A stretch of DNA of 58,579 nucleotides from Planctomycetota bacterium. GTDB lineage: Bacteria; Planctomycetota; UBA8108; UBA1146. Of this stretch, positions 19,906-29,421 are shown piece by piece. How positions within the stretch are numbered: the stretch's first letter is position 1; each line of letters opens with the position of its first letter. Position numbers and translations under genes: made by a program. The notes beneath the pieces are model-generated. The model made no database searches, was not told the DNA's origin, and saw only the letters and a program-made list of their open reading frames with translations. Location of the stretch: NCBI GenBank assembly GCA_014240375.1, contig JAAZXB010000001.1, positions 1 through 58,579 of the forward strand, given 5' to 3'.

Positions 19906-21176
19906 GCCAGTTCCCCTTCGGCCTTGAAAGGTTCGAAGATACAGACTTCATCGCGCCGCTTGCCCGTCGAGAGGATCGAGACGGGGATCCCGGTCGCCTG
20001 ATGTAAGCGTTCGATGAATGGTTGCATCGACTGTGCGTCGACCTTTCCCCATCCGGGCCACTGCTCGATCACCGGTTCCAGGCCTTGCACATCGGTCAAG
20101 GAATCGGGGAACTTGTCGAGCAGTTCGCCATCGAGACGATATCCGGTCACGACAGGGATCGTTTCCCAGCCATCGAGGACGTCCGCCTTGGTCAGTGCAA
20201 AGGAGTCGAGATCATTGAGTTCTGCGGCAAAACATAGTGCCGGAATATCGAGCCACCCGACTCTTCGGGGACGCCCTGTGGTGGTGCCGAATTCGCCACC
20301 CGCCTTGCGCAAAGCATCGGCCTCTTCACCATGGATCTCCGAGGGAAATGGTCCTTCTCCGACCCGCGTGCAGTAGGCCTTGGTCACTCCGACCACGTGT
20401 TCGATCTTTCTCGGAGAGAAACCGGTGCCCGGGCCCACTCCCAGAAACGAAGGGCTGGAAGAGGTGACGAAGGGGTAGGTGCCAAAATCGATGTCGAGCA
20501 TGCAGCCCTGGGCACCCTCGAAGAGCAGTTTCTTACCCTCCGAGTCGAGCCGTTGCAGCAGTCGACGGGTGTCGGTCACTTGATGGGACAATCGATCCCT
20601 CAGTTGTGTGCAAATTCGAACCGCTTCATCGATTCCGTCTCCAGCGACTCCCAGCGCCGCGGAATGATCAGCCAGTCGTTTGGGGAGCACCTCTTCGATG
20701 AATCCGGGCTCCATGATGTCACCCATACGGATACCGATTCGACCGTACTTGGCCTGGTACGCGGGTCCGATCCCGCGCAGCGTGGTCCCGATCGGTCGTT
20801 CGGCTCGCTCCTCGTGCAACTTCTCCACCGCACAATGGTAGGGAAGCACCACATGGGCGCGATCAGAGATGCGGATCCGCTGCACCGCTTCCTCGGGGAT
20901 CGAGTTGACTTCATCCAGAAGTTTGAGCGGTTCGAGGACCATTCCATTGCCGAGGACTGCGAGGATCCCCTCGTGTAGCACGCCCATCGGCAGGTGATGC
21001 AGTACATGACGTACATCTCCGATGTAGACGGTGTGCCCGGCGTTCGCTCCACCCTGGTACCGGACCACCGCATCGACATCCGTCGCCAGAACATCGACGA
21101 TCTTGCCCTTACCTTCATCTCCCCAGTTCAATCCCACAACGCAGACATGCTGCATCGACTTCTCCAGTTCCATCAT
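19902..21176 (-). CDS. purA: Adenylosuccinate synthetase
   Basis: A 424-residue PurA with the GTP-binding GLNWGDEGKGKIVD motif, QGGANAGHTV, and VRTRVGEGPFPSE-like and SILSTGKRRDE segments. It converts IMP, aspartate and GTP to adenylosuccinate in AMP synthesis. The listed start (21176) overlaps the serS stop codon by 4 nt. The ATG at 21155 (MQHVCVVG) has GGAG six bases upstream, matches the usual N-terminus better and may be the real start. Confidence 0.95.
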   Translation of the reverse strand: MMELEKSMQHVCVVGLNWGDEGKGKIVDVLATDVDAVVRYQGGANAGHTVYIGDVRHVLHHLPMGVLHEGILAVLGNGMVLEPLKLLDEVNSIPEEAVQRIRISDRAHVVLPYHCAVEKLHEERAERPIGTTLRGIGPAYQAKYGRIGIRMGDIMEPGFIEEVLPKRLADHSAALGVAGDGIDEAVRICTQLRDRLSHQVTDTRRLLQRLDSEGKKLLFEGAQGCMLDIDFGTYPFVTSSSPSFLGVGPGTGFSPRKIEHVVGVTKAYCTRVGEGPFPSEIHGEEADALRKAGGEFGTTTGRPRRVGWLDIPALCFAAELNDLDSFALTKADVLDGWETIPVVTGYRLDGELLDKFPDSLTDVQGLEPVIEQWPGWGKVDAQSMQPFIERLHQATGIPVSILSTGKRRDEVCIFEPFKAEGELA

Positions 21177-22459
21177 GAACCGCCATCATTGTCGGTCGGA
21201 ATAATTTCAGTGAGTCCACCCATGTACGGTACCAGCACCTCGGGGATCTTTACCGATCCATCGGCACGCTGGTTATTTTCAAGAATCGCAATCAGTACCC
21301 TCGGTGTCGCGATCGCCGTGTTGTTGAGGGTGTGGCAGAAGTGAACCTTGCCATCTTCTCCCCGGTAACGCAGGTCCATCCGTCGCGACTGATAATCATG
21401 GAACCGAGAGGCCGAGTGAGTCTCCCCCCACCCTCTGGAGGGCATCCAGGCCTCGATGTCGAACTTTCGCACCTGACCCACCCCGAGATCTCCGGTACAG
21501 ACATCGACGACTCGATAGGGGATCTCCATCGCCTGCAGAATATCCTCTGCGTTGTTCCGGATGAACTCGTGGTGCTCGATCGACTCCTCGACATCGTTCT
21601 TACAGATGATCACCTGTTCCACCTTGTTGAACTGGTGAATCCGGTAGAGCCCCTTGGTATCTCTCCCTGCCGCTCCCGCCTCACGGCGGTAGCAGGTCGA
21701 CCAGCCGGCATAGCGGATCGGCAACTGCGATTCCTCCAGCAATTCGCCGGAGTGAAATGCAGTGACCGGGACCTCGCTGGTACCGGTCAGGTACAGGTTG
21801 TCTTGCGGGATCTCATAGGTCTGATCCTCACCGCCGGGAAAGTAGGCGGTTCCAAAGAGTGGCTCATACTTGACCATCGTGGGAACGATCATCGGCGTGA
21901 AGCCACGCCCGACCACCTGGTCGAGAGCAAATCGAAGCACTGCCAGCTCGAGTAATGCCCCGGCCCCTTTGAGTATGTAAGTCTGAGAACCTGCCAGTTT
22001 GGAAGCGCGAGCGAAGTCGACGATTCCGAGGGCTAGCCCTAACTCGACATGATCCTTCGGTTCGAAGTCAAATTCAGTGGGAGTTCCCACCACTTTCAGT
22101 TCGACATTTTCGCCATCATCTTTTCCGACAGGAACCTTGGGATCGGCGGGCATCGGTACTCTCGATTGGATGTCGTGGAGTTTGTCGACCACCGATCGGA
22201 GTTGATCACCGAGAGTCTTGACCCGATCCGAGACCTCACCCATCCGCCCGATGGCCTCCTGCTTGGCAGATCCATCGAGAGTGGCGATCTCCTTGCCCGC
22301 GTTTTTCTGCTCATGTCGCATTTGCTCCTGCTCGGTGAGCAATTGCTTGCGCTCGTCATCGAGTTGGACCAGTCGATCGAGATCCACCTCGAAGCCCTTA
22401 TCACGGGCACCCTGGCGAATTCGCTCCAGGTCAGAACGGATGAATTTGATGTCGAGCAT
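21173..22459 (-). CDS. serS: Seryl-tRNA synthetase
   Basis: A 428-residue class II synthetase. The N-terminal coiled-coil arm (about residues 25-100) binds the long variable arm of tRNA-Ser. Motif 2 reads TCYRREAGAAGRDTKGLYR, then HQFNKVE; motif 3 reads LNNTAIATPRVLIAILENNQ. The ATG at 22459 is chosen (MLDIKFIRSDLERIR, the normal SerS start) with GGAGG nine bases upstream; the frame is open to 22549 but that extension is not family-like. Confidence 0.96.
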   Translation of the reverse strand: MLDIKFIRSDLERIRQGARDKGFEVDLDRLVQLDDERKQLLTEQEQMRHEQKNAGKEIATLDGSAKQEAIGRMGEVSDRVKTLGDQLRSVVDKLHDIQSRVPMPADPKVPVGKDDGENVELKVVGTPTEFDFEPKDHVELGLALGIVDFARASKLAGSQTYILKGAGALLELAVLRFALDQVVGRGFTPMIVPTMVKYEPLFGTAYFPGGEDQTYEIPQDNLYLTGTSEVPVTAFHSGELLEESQLPIRYAGWSTCYRREAGAAGRDTKGLYRIHQFNKVEQVIICKNDVEESIEHHEFIRNNAEDILQAMEIPYRVVDVCTGDLGVGQVRKFDIEAWMPSRGWGETHSASRFHDYQSRRMDLRYRGEDGKVHFCHTLNNTAIATPRVLIAILENNQRADGSVKIPEVLVPYMGGLTEIIPTDNDGGS

Positions 22460-22559
22460 CGAAGTGCCTCCGGAGGATGTGCTCGATACCCGACCCCGGA
22501 TTCGAGACTCCCGCCGGGCGAGGATAGACTGCGATTCGCCTCGCTTCAATCGAGGCAGG

Positions 22560-24365
22560 TCAGGGAGTCGAAGATCTCCCCGCTGCGGCCCGCACCGTAT
22601 CGACCCCGATCTGGCACCACCGGGCGATTTCCGCCGCCCCCTGCTCCAACAGGTCGAGGTCCTGAGGGTCTGCCCCGATCAGTGCTGGGAGCAATAATTC
22701 CCGTGCTGCAGCCAGATCTCCCGTGGCTGCCAGCGATCGAGCCTCCTGCAGCCGGGTCCTCAGGCGCTGCCGGGCAATCTCATCGGCCCGGATTTCCAGC
22801 TGGTGGTCGAGGGTGGCTCGTAGCTGGTGGCTCGCCCGATCGAGATCCGTGCCGATGACCGTCATTCCTTTTCTCTGGGAGTCCTCAGGGCTCAGAACCA
22901 CTTCCACCTCGATCACCTCAACGGTCTGCTGCCCCCTGAGATCGATCACCAGAAACGGCAGCCTGCCGATCAATCGCCACTCTTCCCCGACCGGAACCGA
23001 GTCCCTCTGGTCCCAGGTGGTTCGCCAGCGCCTCGCCGGACTCCCAGCGATACGTCGGGCGAGTCGCCACGCTTCTTCGAGACAAAAGGAACGCCGTGAA
23101 CTGAGCAGTGCTGCATCCACCGGCGTCGCCTCGGTCCAGCGCTGGGTCAACTGAAGGATCTGGTCGATCAGTTGAGCCCATCGCCTCACATCCGCCGAAT
23201 GAGCGGGAGAGCGACTCCAGCGTCGACCACTCTCTCCCCAGCGGCCGATCCTATCGCCAGTGCCGGAGGCCCGTTGCCTACGGACGGTGGCCACTCCCGA
23301 TCGGATCAGATAAGTCGACCCTTGCTCCGCTGCGGGTGGAATCCAACCGCGATAGATGATCGGTCGCAACGGCAATTCGATGCGGGATCTCAATCGGTCG
23401 AGACGATCCCCGACCTCGACTCCTGATTCGAGCAACGTTGCGACCATCAACAGCGCGCCACAAGGCTGCTGCGATTGAAGCAATTCCTCGGCACCAGCGA
23501 GTAACTGCTGACGAGCCCAGTTTCCCTGGAGGATTCCCTCCCGGTCGTCGGACTCGAGTGCCAGCAGTTGATTCTCTGCGGCGAGTACTGCCACGGGATC
23601 CTCCAACTGACGGCCCTGCTGCAACTGTGCCCGGATGTTGTCGACCACCTGGTCGTGCAACTGTTGGATGTACTCCTCGAGCAATGGATCCGCGGGTGCT
23701 CGATGAAGAAACGGCTCCAGCAGCGTGACCGCCTCGACCCGATCTCCCTGACTCAGTTTCTGTTCAGCCAGTTGGATGGCTTCATCCGACTCGACACGCA
23801 ACTCGATTCGACGAGTCCAGTGCTTCATCACCGATTCGTGTCGTGCAGGAGTGGCAACCCCGGAAGCGATACAGACGATGGGAATCCTCTGTAATCGTGG
23901 ATAGAGCCCTCTCATCTCGACCGCCCCTCGAGGCCGATCGGCACATGCCAAGCGATCACGCAGGTGTCGCCAGGCGCGATCACGCACCTGGTCGATCACG
24001 GCCTTTTCGGGCCGGGTAGGATCGACGAGAGAAACAAATCTACGCAGCGATGCGGGGATCTCCAGTATTCCGAGCAAGGCATCTTCCCACCGAGCCTCTT
24101 CGACCGCTGTGCTGATCTCATCGACTTTTTTGAGATCGGACCCTCGCACTTCAGGGAGATCTGCATCGGCGATGAAGGGATGGCTGAAAGTGGGACTCAG
24201 ACCGATGACAGCGGTGAGACCTGCGGTGATCAGGATGGCTCTCTGGAATCGCAAGTCGGAACCCCATCTGGTCGCCCCGGAACGACTCCGAGGCTTCGGT
24301 GACCTACAGGATCCGGCGATACCGGACCCCAGAAGGGTACCATCCAGAAGGCCGATCGGTCTCAT
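22560..24365 (-). CDS. Unrecognised membrane-anchored protein
   Basis: A 601-residue protein with a basic N-terminal ~40 residues and one hydrophobic segment (about 42-62, AILITAGLTAVIGLSPTF). A long Arg/Leu/Glu-rich, mostly helical exterior part follows, possibly TPR-like around residues 200-300. Near the C-terminus, a helical stretch like AARELLLPALIGADPQDLDLL is again TPR-like. I recognise no family. It lies between ribD (20 nt upstream) and serS (about 100 nt downstream) on the same strand. It may be an envelope-associated protein specific to the lineage. Confidence 0.6.
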   Translation of the reverse strand: MRPIGLLDGTLLGSGIAGSCRSPKPRSRSGATRWGSDLRFQRAILITAGLTAVIGLSPTFSHPFIADADLPEVRGSDLKKVDEISTAVEEARWEDALLGILEIPASLRRFVSLVDPTRPEKAVIDQVRDRAWRHLRDRLACADRPRGAVEMRGLYPRLQRIPIVCIASGVATPARHESVMKHWTRRIELRVESDEAIQLAEQKLSQGDRVEAVTLLEPFLHRAPADPLLEEYIQQLHDQVVDNIRAQLQQGRQLEDPVAVLAAENQLLALESDDREGILQGNWARQQLLAGAEELLQSQQPCGALLMVATLLESGVEVGDRLDRLRSRIELPLRPIIYRGWIPPAAEQGSTYLIRSGVATVRRQRASGTGDRIGRWGESGRRWSRSPAHSADVRRWAQLIDQILQLTQRWTEATPVDAALLSSRRSFCLEEAWRLARRIAGSPARRWRTTWDQRDSVPVGEEWRLIGRLPFLVIDLRGQQTVEVIEVEVVLSPEDSQRKGMTVIGTDLDRASHQLRATLDHQLEIRADEIARQRLRTRLQEARSLAATGDLAAARELLLPALIGADPQDLDLLEQGAAEIARWCQIGVDTVRAAAGRSSTP

Positions 24366-24384
24366 GAGAGGCGCAGAAACGCCT

Positions 24385-25512
24385 CTATCGAGCCTCTTCT
24401 CCGAGGCCCTCGGGAGTCACGGCCCCCTCCAGCAGCAGATCATCGTCGATCTGGCTCCATCGGTGGTGAATCAGCGGCACCGCACGGTTCATCGCCTCGA
24501 TCCCGGACCCCCCGATCGGCCCCGGTGCCGCGGCTCCGCCGACCAGTTTCGGCGCGATCAGGATCTGTACCCGATCGATCAGGCCTGCAGTGAGGAAGCC
24601 TCCATGAGTTTCCGCTCCCCCCTCGACCAGCAGATCTTGCACTCCCCGCTGCGCCAGTTGCTCCAGCAGCAGTTCCAGTGCGATCCGATCCCCGGACCCA
24701 TCGAGACCGATCAGTTGCGCGCCCGCATCCTGCAACCGATGCGCAGCGTCGCTGTCGAGTTGCTGAGCGTGACAGAAGATGAGAGCTGCTGCAGGGGCCT
24801 TGAGGATTGCCGCCTCGACCGGAGTTCGACAGTTGGGATCGATCACCACCCGCAGCGGGTCCACCGCATCTGGCGGGTCGCTGGTCAGGCGAGGATCGTC
24901 CGCGATCACCGTCTGAACCCCGACCAGGATGGCATCGATCTCACTCCGGGCTTGCCGTGTTCTGGCCCGGGTCAACTCCGAGGTGATCCATTGTGAATCG
25001 CCGCTCTCGCAGGCGATCTTGCCATCGGCGGTCATCGCCCACTTGGCGGTCACCAGAGGTCGACCGTATCGAGTTCGACAGAGGTACGGCGCCGCCAGCC
25101 AGCGTCCCTGCTCGGCGAGCAGTTCTCGCACCACCTCGATTCCCGCATCCTCCAGTAATCGATAACTGACCCCTGCGGTCACCGGGTTGGGGTCATCGAC
25201 GGAAACGATCACTCGCCCGATGCGAGCCTCGATGATCGCCTCGACGCAGGGCGGGGTCTTGCCGTGGTGGCCGCACGGTTCGAGGGAGATGTACAGATCT
25301 GCACCGGTGACATCGATTCCAGCGGATCGAGCGGCTGCGAGACAGTTGATCTCGGCATGATGCCCTCCGTGGTGCGTATGCCATCCCTCGGCAACATCGG
25401 TTCCAGCGACCAGCAACGCACCGACGGGAGGATTGGGAGCCACCCGTCCCAGACCGTTGCGCGCCAGTTCGATGGCACGCTCCATTCGCAGTGGATCGGG
25501 CCGGCCTCTCAC
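24385..25512 (-). CDS. ribD: Riboflavin biosynthesis deaminase/reductase RibD
   Basis: A 375-residue bifunctional enzyme. The N-terminal deaminase has the zinc motifs H-A-E-I-N and PCGHHGKTPPC; the C-terminal reductase begins around residue 150 (RPLVTAKWAMTADGKIA) and includes LVEGGAETHGGFL. It performs the second and third steps of flavin synthesis from GTP. It starts at GTG, overlapping the miaB stop codon (GTGA, 25509-25512). No other rib genes are in the window. Confidence 0.94.
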   Translation of the reverse strand: MRGRPDPLRMERAIELARNGLGRVAPNPPVGALLVAGTDVAEGWHTHHGGHHAEINCLAAARSAGIDVTGADLYISLEPCGHHGKTPPCVEAIIEARIGRVIVSVDDPNPVTAGVSYRLLEDAGIEVVRELLAEQGRWLAAPYLCRTRYGRPLVTAKWAMTADGKIACESGDSQWITSELTRARTRQARSEIDAILVGVQTVIADDPRLTSDPPDAVDPLRVVIDPNCRTPVEAAILKAPAAALIFCHAQQLDSDAAHRLQDAGAQLIGLDGSGDRIALELLLEQLAQRGVQDLLVEGGAETHGGFLTAGLIDRVQILIAPKLVGGAAAPGPIGGSGIEAMNRAVPLIHHRWSQIDDDLLLEGAVTPEGLGEEAR

Positions 25513-26924
25513 AAAACTGACGAATTCGGAAGGATCGGTCGTGGCGACGGTCCTGCGACCCTCTGGCCATACAGGGTCGCTGCGGATGCACGGTCGACCT
25601 CGACCACGACGAATGAACCCGCGACTTCATCATCCTGGGCATCCCAGATGACGGTGCGATGATCTCGTGCCTTGCCCGCCCAGCGAGTGTCATTGGAGCG
25701 CGACGTCCCCTCGGCAATCACCTCGACCTGGCGACCGAGGAATCGCTGATTGCGCTCCTCGCCCGATGAGGAGATCCGTTCGAGCAATTGATGATTACGC
25801 TGCTTCTTGATCTCGAGGGGAATGTCATCATCCATCTGGTGGTCGCTGACGGTCCCGGGCCGCGGAGAGTACTGGAATACATACCCATGGTCGAATCCAA
25901 CCTCATCGATCAACGACAGGCTCTCTTCGAACTCGTCCTCCGTCTCACCAGGAAAACCGACGATGAAATCGGTGGCCAGGGTGATGTCGGGAATCTGCTC
26001 GCGCAATCGATCGATGACATGGAGATAGAAGGATCGATCATAGGTCCGCTTCATGCGTGCCAGCATCGAGTCACTTCCAGACTGCACCGGCAGGTGCAGG
26101 TAATCCATCACCTTGGTGCATTCGGCCATCGCCTGGATCAACTTCGGCCTGAGAAATCTAGGATGCGAGGTGATGAAGTGGCAGCGCTCGATGCCGTCGA
26201 TCTCCTCGACACCTCGCAAGAGCGTATCGAGCCCCACCCCTGCGCCAAGTCGCTTGCCGTAGGAGTTGACCGTCTGACCCAGAAAGGTGATCTCCTTGAC
26301 TCCTGTGTCTGCGAGACGCCGGACCTCGTCGAGAATCATCTCGGGTGGGCGGGAGACTTCTTTCCCTCGGGTGGTCGGCACTATGCAATAGGTACAAACC
26401 ATGTCACACCCTCGCATCACCGACACGAAAGCGTGCCACGGCTGCGGTCCAAGGTTGCGCTGACGCACGAACTCCAGCGGTGAATCCATCTCGGTCGCCA
26501 GCACGGTATTGCGCTGACCTCTCGCCTCTTCGATCAACTCTGGTAGACGATCGAATTCACGAGTGCCGATGATCAGGTCGATCCACGGGGCTCTTTCGGT
26601 CAGTTCGTCTTGCTTGTGCTGTGCCACACAGCCGGTCAAGCCGAGAATCAAGTCGGGTTCGCGCTTCTTTCTGCGCTTGAAACTGGTCATCCGCATCACC
26701 GCCCGTTCCTCAGCGTGCTCTCGCACGGAACAGGTGTTGTACAGGATGACCCCGGCATCCTCTGGATCGTGGACCAGGTGATAACCACGGTTGGTCAGTC
26801 CCTCAAGCATCAGTTCTGCATCGAGTTTGTTCATCTGGCAGCCGAACACCTCGAAGTAGACCCGATGAGATCGAGGTACATCGGCTGCGATCGGGGTAGT
26901 CTTCATCGGGTAGGTCAGTTTCAC
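25509..26924 (-). CDS. miaB: tRNA (N6-isopentenyl adenosine-37) methylthiotransferase MiaB
   Basis: A 471-residue radical-SAM methylthiotransferase. The N-terminal MTTase domain has FGCQMNKLDAE and further cluster cysteines (NTCSVREHAEERA, TGCVAQH). The radical-SAM cluster is C-D-M-V-C-T-Y-C followed by IVPTTRGKE, and a TRAM domain ends the protein. It thiomethylates A37 of tRNAs reading UNN codons. The GTG at 26924 is preferred because AGGAG lies six bases upstream; an in-frame ATG at 26963 has none. Confidence 0.94.
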   Translation of the reverse strand: MKLTYPMKTTPIAADVPRSHRVYFEVFGCQMNKLDAELMLEGLTNRGYHLVHDPEDAGVILYNTCSVREHAEERAVMRMTSFKRRKKREPDLILGLTGCVAQHKQDELTERAPWIDLIIGTREFDRLPELIEEARGQRNTVLATEMDSPLEFVRQRNLGPQPWHAFVSVMRGCDMVCTYCIVPTTRGKEVSRPPEMILDEVRRLADTGVKEITFLGQTVNSYGKRLGAGVGLDTLLRGVEEIDGIERCHFITSHPRFLRPKLIQAMAECTKVMDYLHLPVQSGSDSMLARMKRTYDRSFYLHVIDRLREQIPDITLATDFIVGFPGETEDEFEESLSLIDEVGFDHGYVFQYSPRPGTVSDHQMDDDIPLEIKKQRNHQLLERISSSGEERNQRFLGRQVEVIAEGTSRSNDTRWAGKARDHRTVIWDAQDDEVAGSFVVVEVDRASAATLYGQRVAGPSPRPILPNSSVL

Positions 26925-27053
26925 GGTCTTCTCCTGAACAGGTAGTCGATGGCTCCAGTGCAAGGTGCAGGGCCTGAAGGTTCATCCGGATGGTAGGAAC
27001 TGAGCGGGCACGGGTCAACAGTACCTGCTCCGAACCAGTAGCCTGAATCGAAC

Positions 27054-28685
27054 CTATCGCCCCTGCCAGGGGGAGTAATACCCTACCAGGATCCTGGCGA
27101 CCAGCCCTCCGGCCACCACCAGGGCGATCAGCGCCATCCACAGGTGATCGGTGGTAAAGAGCATCGTTGCACAGAGCAACCCGGCTGCAGCGAGCACCGA
27201 ATCCACCACCCGCCGACCTGTGGCGTCGATCCGGCGCGCCAGTCGATCCATCCCGACGATCTCCGATTCCACCCGGAGGCGTCCTCGGGTCGCCTTTCGA
27301 AGCGCCTCGGAAACCAGTTCTGGCAAGTCTGCCAGCATCTCGATGTTGTCAAGGGTCTGGTCCGCCGTTCTCCTCAGCAGTTGGTCCTGCGATGTCTTCT
27401 GCTGCATCAGATCGACCAGCAGTGGTTCCAGTTCACTGGCGGTATCAAAACCAGGATCGAGGATTTCGGTCAACCCCTCCAGCAGTACCAGTGAGCGTGT
27501 CATGCGCACGAAACCGGAAGCGATTTCGATCCGATGCTCGGTGGCGATCTCGATGATGCAACGAAGTAGCGCCGGGAGATCGACCTCTGACAGTTTCAAA
27601 CCCACATAGGGATCGAGTCGATTGGCGATCGACTGGGTCAGGGCAAAGGAGTCCGCATCACCGTGACAGTACCCGACATGGAGAACTTGCTGAGCGAGGT
27701 CCTCGTAATCCCTGCTGACCAGGGCCTTCAGCATCCTGGAGAGACGCATCCTCAGTTCTTTTGTGAGGAGCCCGGTCAGTCCGAAGTCGATCCAGGCCAC
27801 TCTTCCCTCGGAGGTCCAGATGAGATTGGACGGATGAGGATCACCATGAAACTGGCCATGGACGAAGATCATCGTGAACAGAGATTTGGCACAGATCTGT
27901 GCGATGCGATGCCCCATCTCTCCACTCACCTCAAGACGTCCGATGGAAAGCCCTTCGACCCAGTCCATCACCAGTACTTCTCGACTGGAAACTTCGGGAT
28001 GAGTGCCAGGAATCAGCACATCGGCATCGCCTTCAAATGAAGTGCGAATTCGATCGATGGCGTTCTTCTCGAAGTTGAAATTGACCTCGGTTTCGAGAGC
28101 CTGTTTCAACTCATGAACAATCCCGGAAGGATCAAATCCACCCGACTCGGGCTCCTTGGCCAGAGCCTCGGCAAACAGGTCCAGCAAACCGATGTCCTGC
28201 TCGAGCATCCGCTCGATACCAGGCTTTCGGACCTTTATGGCAACCCTATGACCGTCGAGAGTCATCCCCTTGTAGACCTGGGCGATGGATGCACTGGCCA
28301 CCGGTTGTTCATCGATCTGGCGAAAGCAGTCGGCCAGATCACGGCCCAGAGAACTCTCGATGACCTGACGCATCTCGCTGAAGGGAATCGGATCGACGTC
28401 ATCGCGCAATCGCTCCATCTCGGAGACCAACGGGGCTGGAAAGATGTCGGGGCGACTGGCGATCAACTGTCCCAGTTTGATGTAGAGCGGGCCGAGGTCT
28501 TGTAGCGCCGATCGAAGTCTGCGCGGGAACGAATTCTCGGAGCGTGCGGACCCACCCAGTAACCTCACCCGAAGACCCGCACCCAATCGGGATGCCAGAT
28601 CGACCAGGCCATGGCGTGCCAGGATCAGGGTGATGTCCTTGAGTCGTGGAATGTTGCGGAGAGTTCGCAGAGGTGTCACCACCAT
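27054..28685 (-). CDS. UbiB/ABC1-family atypical kinase
   Basis: A 543-residue ABC1/ADCK protein. It has the KxGQ motif (LYIKLGQLIASRPD), the Ala-rich loop VASASIAQVYKG with VAIKVRKPG, the catalytic HGDPHPSN and the metal D-F-G. Two C-terminal hydrophobic segments (about 490-540) should anchor it in the membrane. UbiB-family ATPases support quinone synthesis and lipid handling. The upstream phasin-like gene ends 6 nt before its ATG, and AGGAG overlaps that gene's stop codon, so the two are likely co-translated. Confidence 0.92.
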   Translation of the reverse strand: MVVTPLRTLRNIPRLKDITLILARHGLVDLASRLGAGLRVRLLGGSARSENSFPRRLRSALQDLGPLYIKLGQLIASRPDIFPAPLVSEMERLRDDVDPIPFSEMRQVIESSLGRDLADCFRQIDEQPVASASIAQVYKGMTLDGHRVAIKVRKPGIERMLEQDIGLLDLFAEALAKEPESGGFDPSGIVHELKQALETEVNFNFEKNAIDRIRTSFEGDADVLIPGTHPEVSSREVLVMDWVEGLSIGRLEVSGEMGHRIAQICAKSLFTMIFVHGQFHGDPHPSNLIWTSEGRVAWIDFGLTGLLTKELRMRLSRMLKALVSRDYEDLAQQVLHVGYCHGDADSFALTQSIANRLDPYVGLKLSEVDLPALLRCIIEIATEHRIEIASGFVRMTRSLVLLEGLTEILDPGFDTASELEPLLVDLMQQKTSQDQLLRRTADQTLDNIEMLADLPELVSEALRKATRGRLRVESEIVGMDRLARRIDATGRRVVDSVLAAAGLLCATMLFTTDHLWMALIALVVAGGLVARILVGYYSPWQGR

Positions 28686-28691
28686 GATCTC

Positions 28692-29015
28692 CTAGCGAGA
28701 GCGGAGCTGTTTTTCCAGCTCCTCGACACGAGCCTTCAACGCTTGATGCTCTTCCTGACTCACCGGTACCATCTTTTGAACCACCCGGACCCACTCCTCG
28801 GAAGTGGTGCTGGAAGGAGGAGAAGCGGTCGGTGCAGGTTCCTCCGATTCGAATGAGGAGTCGGCTTTTCGTTGCCAGGCATCGAGCACAGCCTGCGCCT
28901 GATCTCGGTTGATGGTGCCTTCCTCGACCAGATCATCGACGGCATGTCGAAGACCCGATCGGGTCCGTTCGATCATGTCGAGACCGGCATGTATCCACTG
29001 GCGTACAGCATCCAA
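28692..29015 (-). CDS. Small phasin-like coiled-coil protein
   Basis: A 107-residue protein. Residues 1-50 form an amphipathic helix with the pattern DDLVEEGTINRDQAQAVLDA, resembling the PhaF/phasin-type 'LVxxGxLTxEExxxLL' element. A Pro/Ser/Thr linker follows, then a short C-terminal coiled coil (HQALKARVEELEKQL). It starts at TTG (29015) with GAGGG seven bases upstream. Small phasin-like proteins are often encoded next to ABC1 kinases. The partner role is inference. Confidence 0.65.
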   Translation of the reverse strand: MDAVRQWIHAGLDMIERTRSGLRHAVDDLVEEGTINRDQAQAVLDAWQRKADSSFESEEPAPTASPPSSTTSEEWVRVVQKMVPVSQEEHQALKARVEELEKQLRSR

Positions 29016-29102
29016 GATTCAACCCTCTTCTCGCTCTGGTGGGTCGGATATCCTAGCGGATCGAGCACCTTTCGGCGACCGACGACCACTTCCTCGATGG
29101 GC

Positions 29103-29139
29103 AAAAAAATAGGGAGCCCGTTGAGAATCAACGGACTCC
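29103..29139 (-). terminator. Rho-independent terminator
   Basis: On the minus strand, a 12-bp stem with one G-U pair (29128-29139 with 29113-29124) closes a 3-nt loop and is followed by CTATTTTTTTG. It would end transcripts that come from the aminotransferase and MA-peptidase genes or from an RNA made within the 29140-29421 gap. Confidence 0.85.
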
Positions 29140-29421
29140 GCGGGAAAGGGGGGGAGTGCAAGTTTGCGAGGAGTTTCATCCTCACCTGAACCTAAGCAAT
29201 CGCCGTGCCACCATCCGAGTTCCAGGCAATATTCCGTAAGCGCCATGGACTAGTCAGGTTACACACATCGGGTCTGTCGCGTTTGTCAGCGGTGGAGCGG
29301 CAATTGAACCCGAGTCGGTAGATTTGCCATGTCACAACTTCCGATGTTGATGGCGACCCGCCCAACGACACCGCCCTGCAACGTGGAACCGGCCGCCGCT
29401 TCCCCTCTTGGCCGCAGAACT
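29140..29421 (-). other. Non-coding stretch between aminotransferase and terminator
   Basis: About 280 nt with no convincing protein. The only minus-strand frame (29192-29425, 77 codons) is rich in Arg, Cys and Trp and resembles nothing. The region ends in a strong terminator, so it is transcribed either as a long 3' UTR or as a separate small RNA. A tRNA T-arm-like piece (GGGTTCAATTGCCGCTCC, around 29294-29311 on the minus strand) lacks the C61 pairing and a matching 5' half. Confidence 0.4.
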
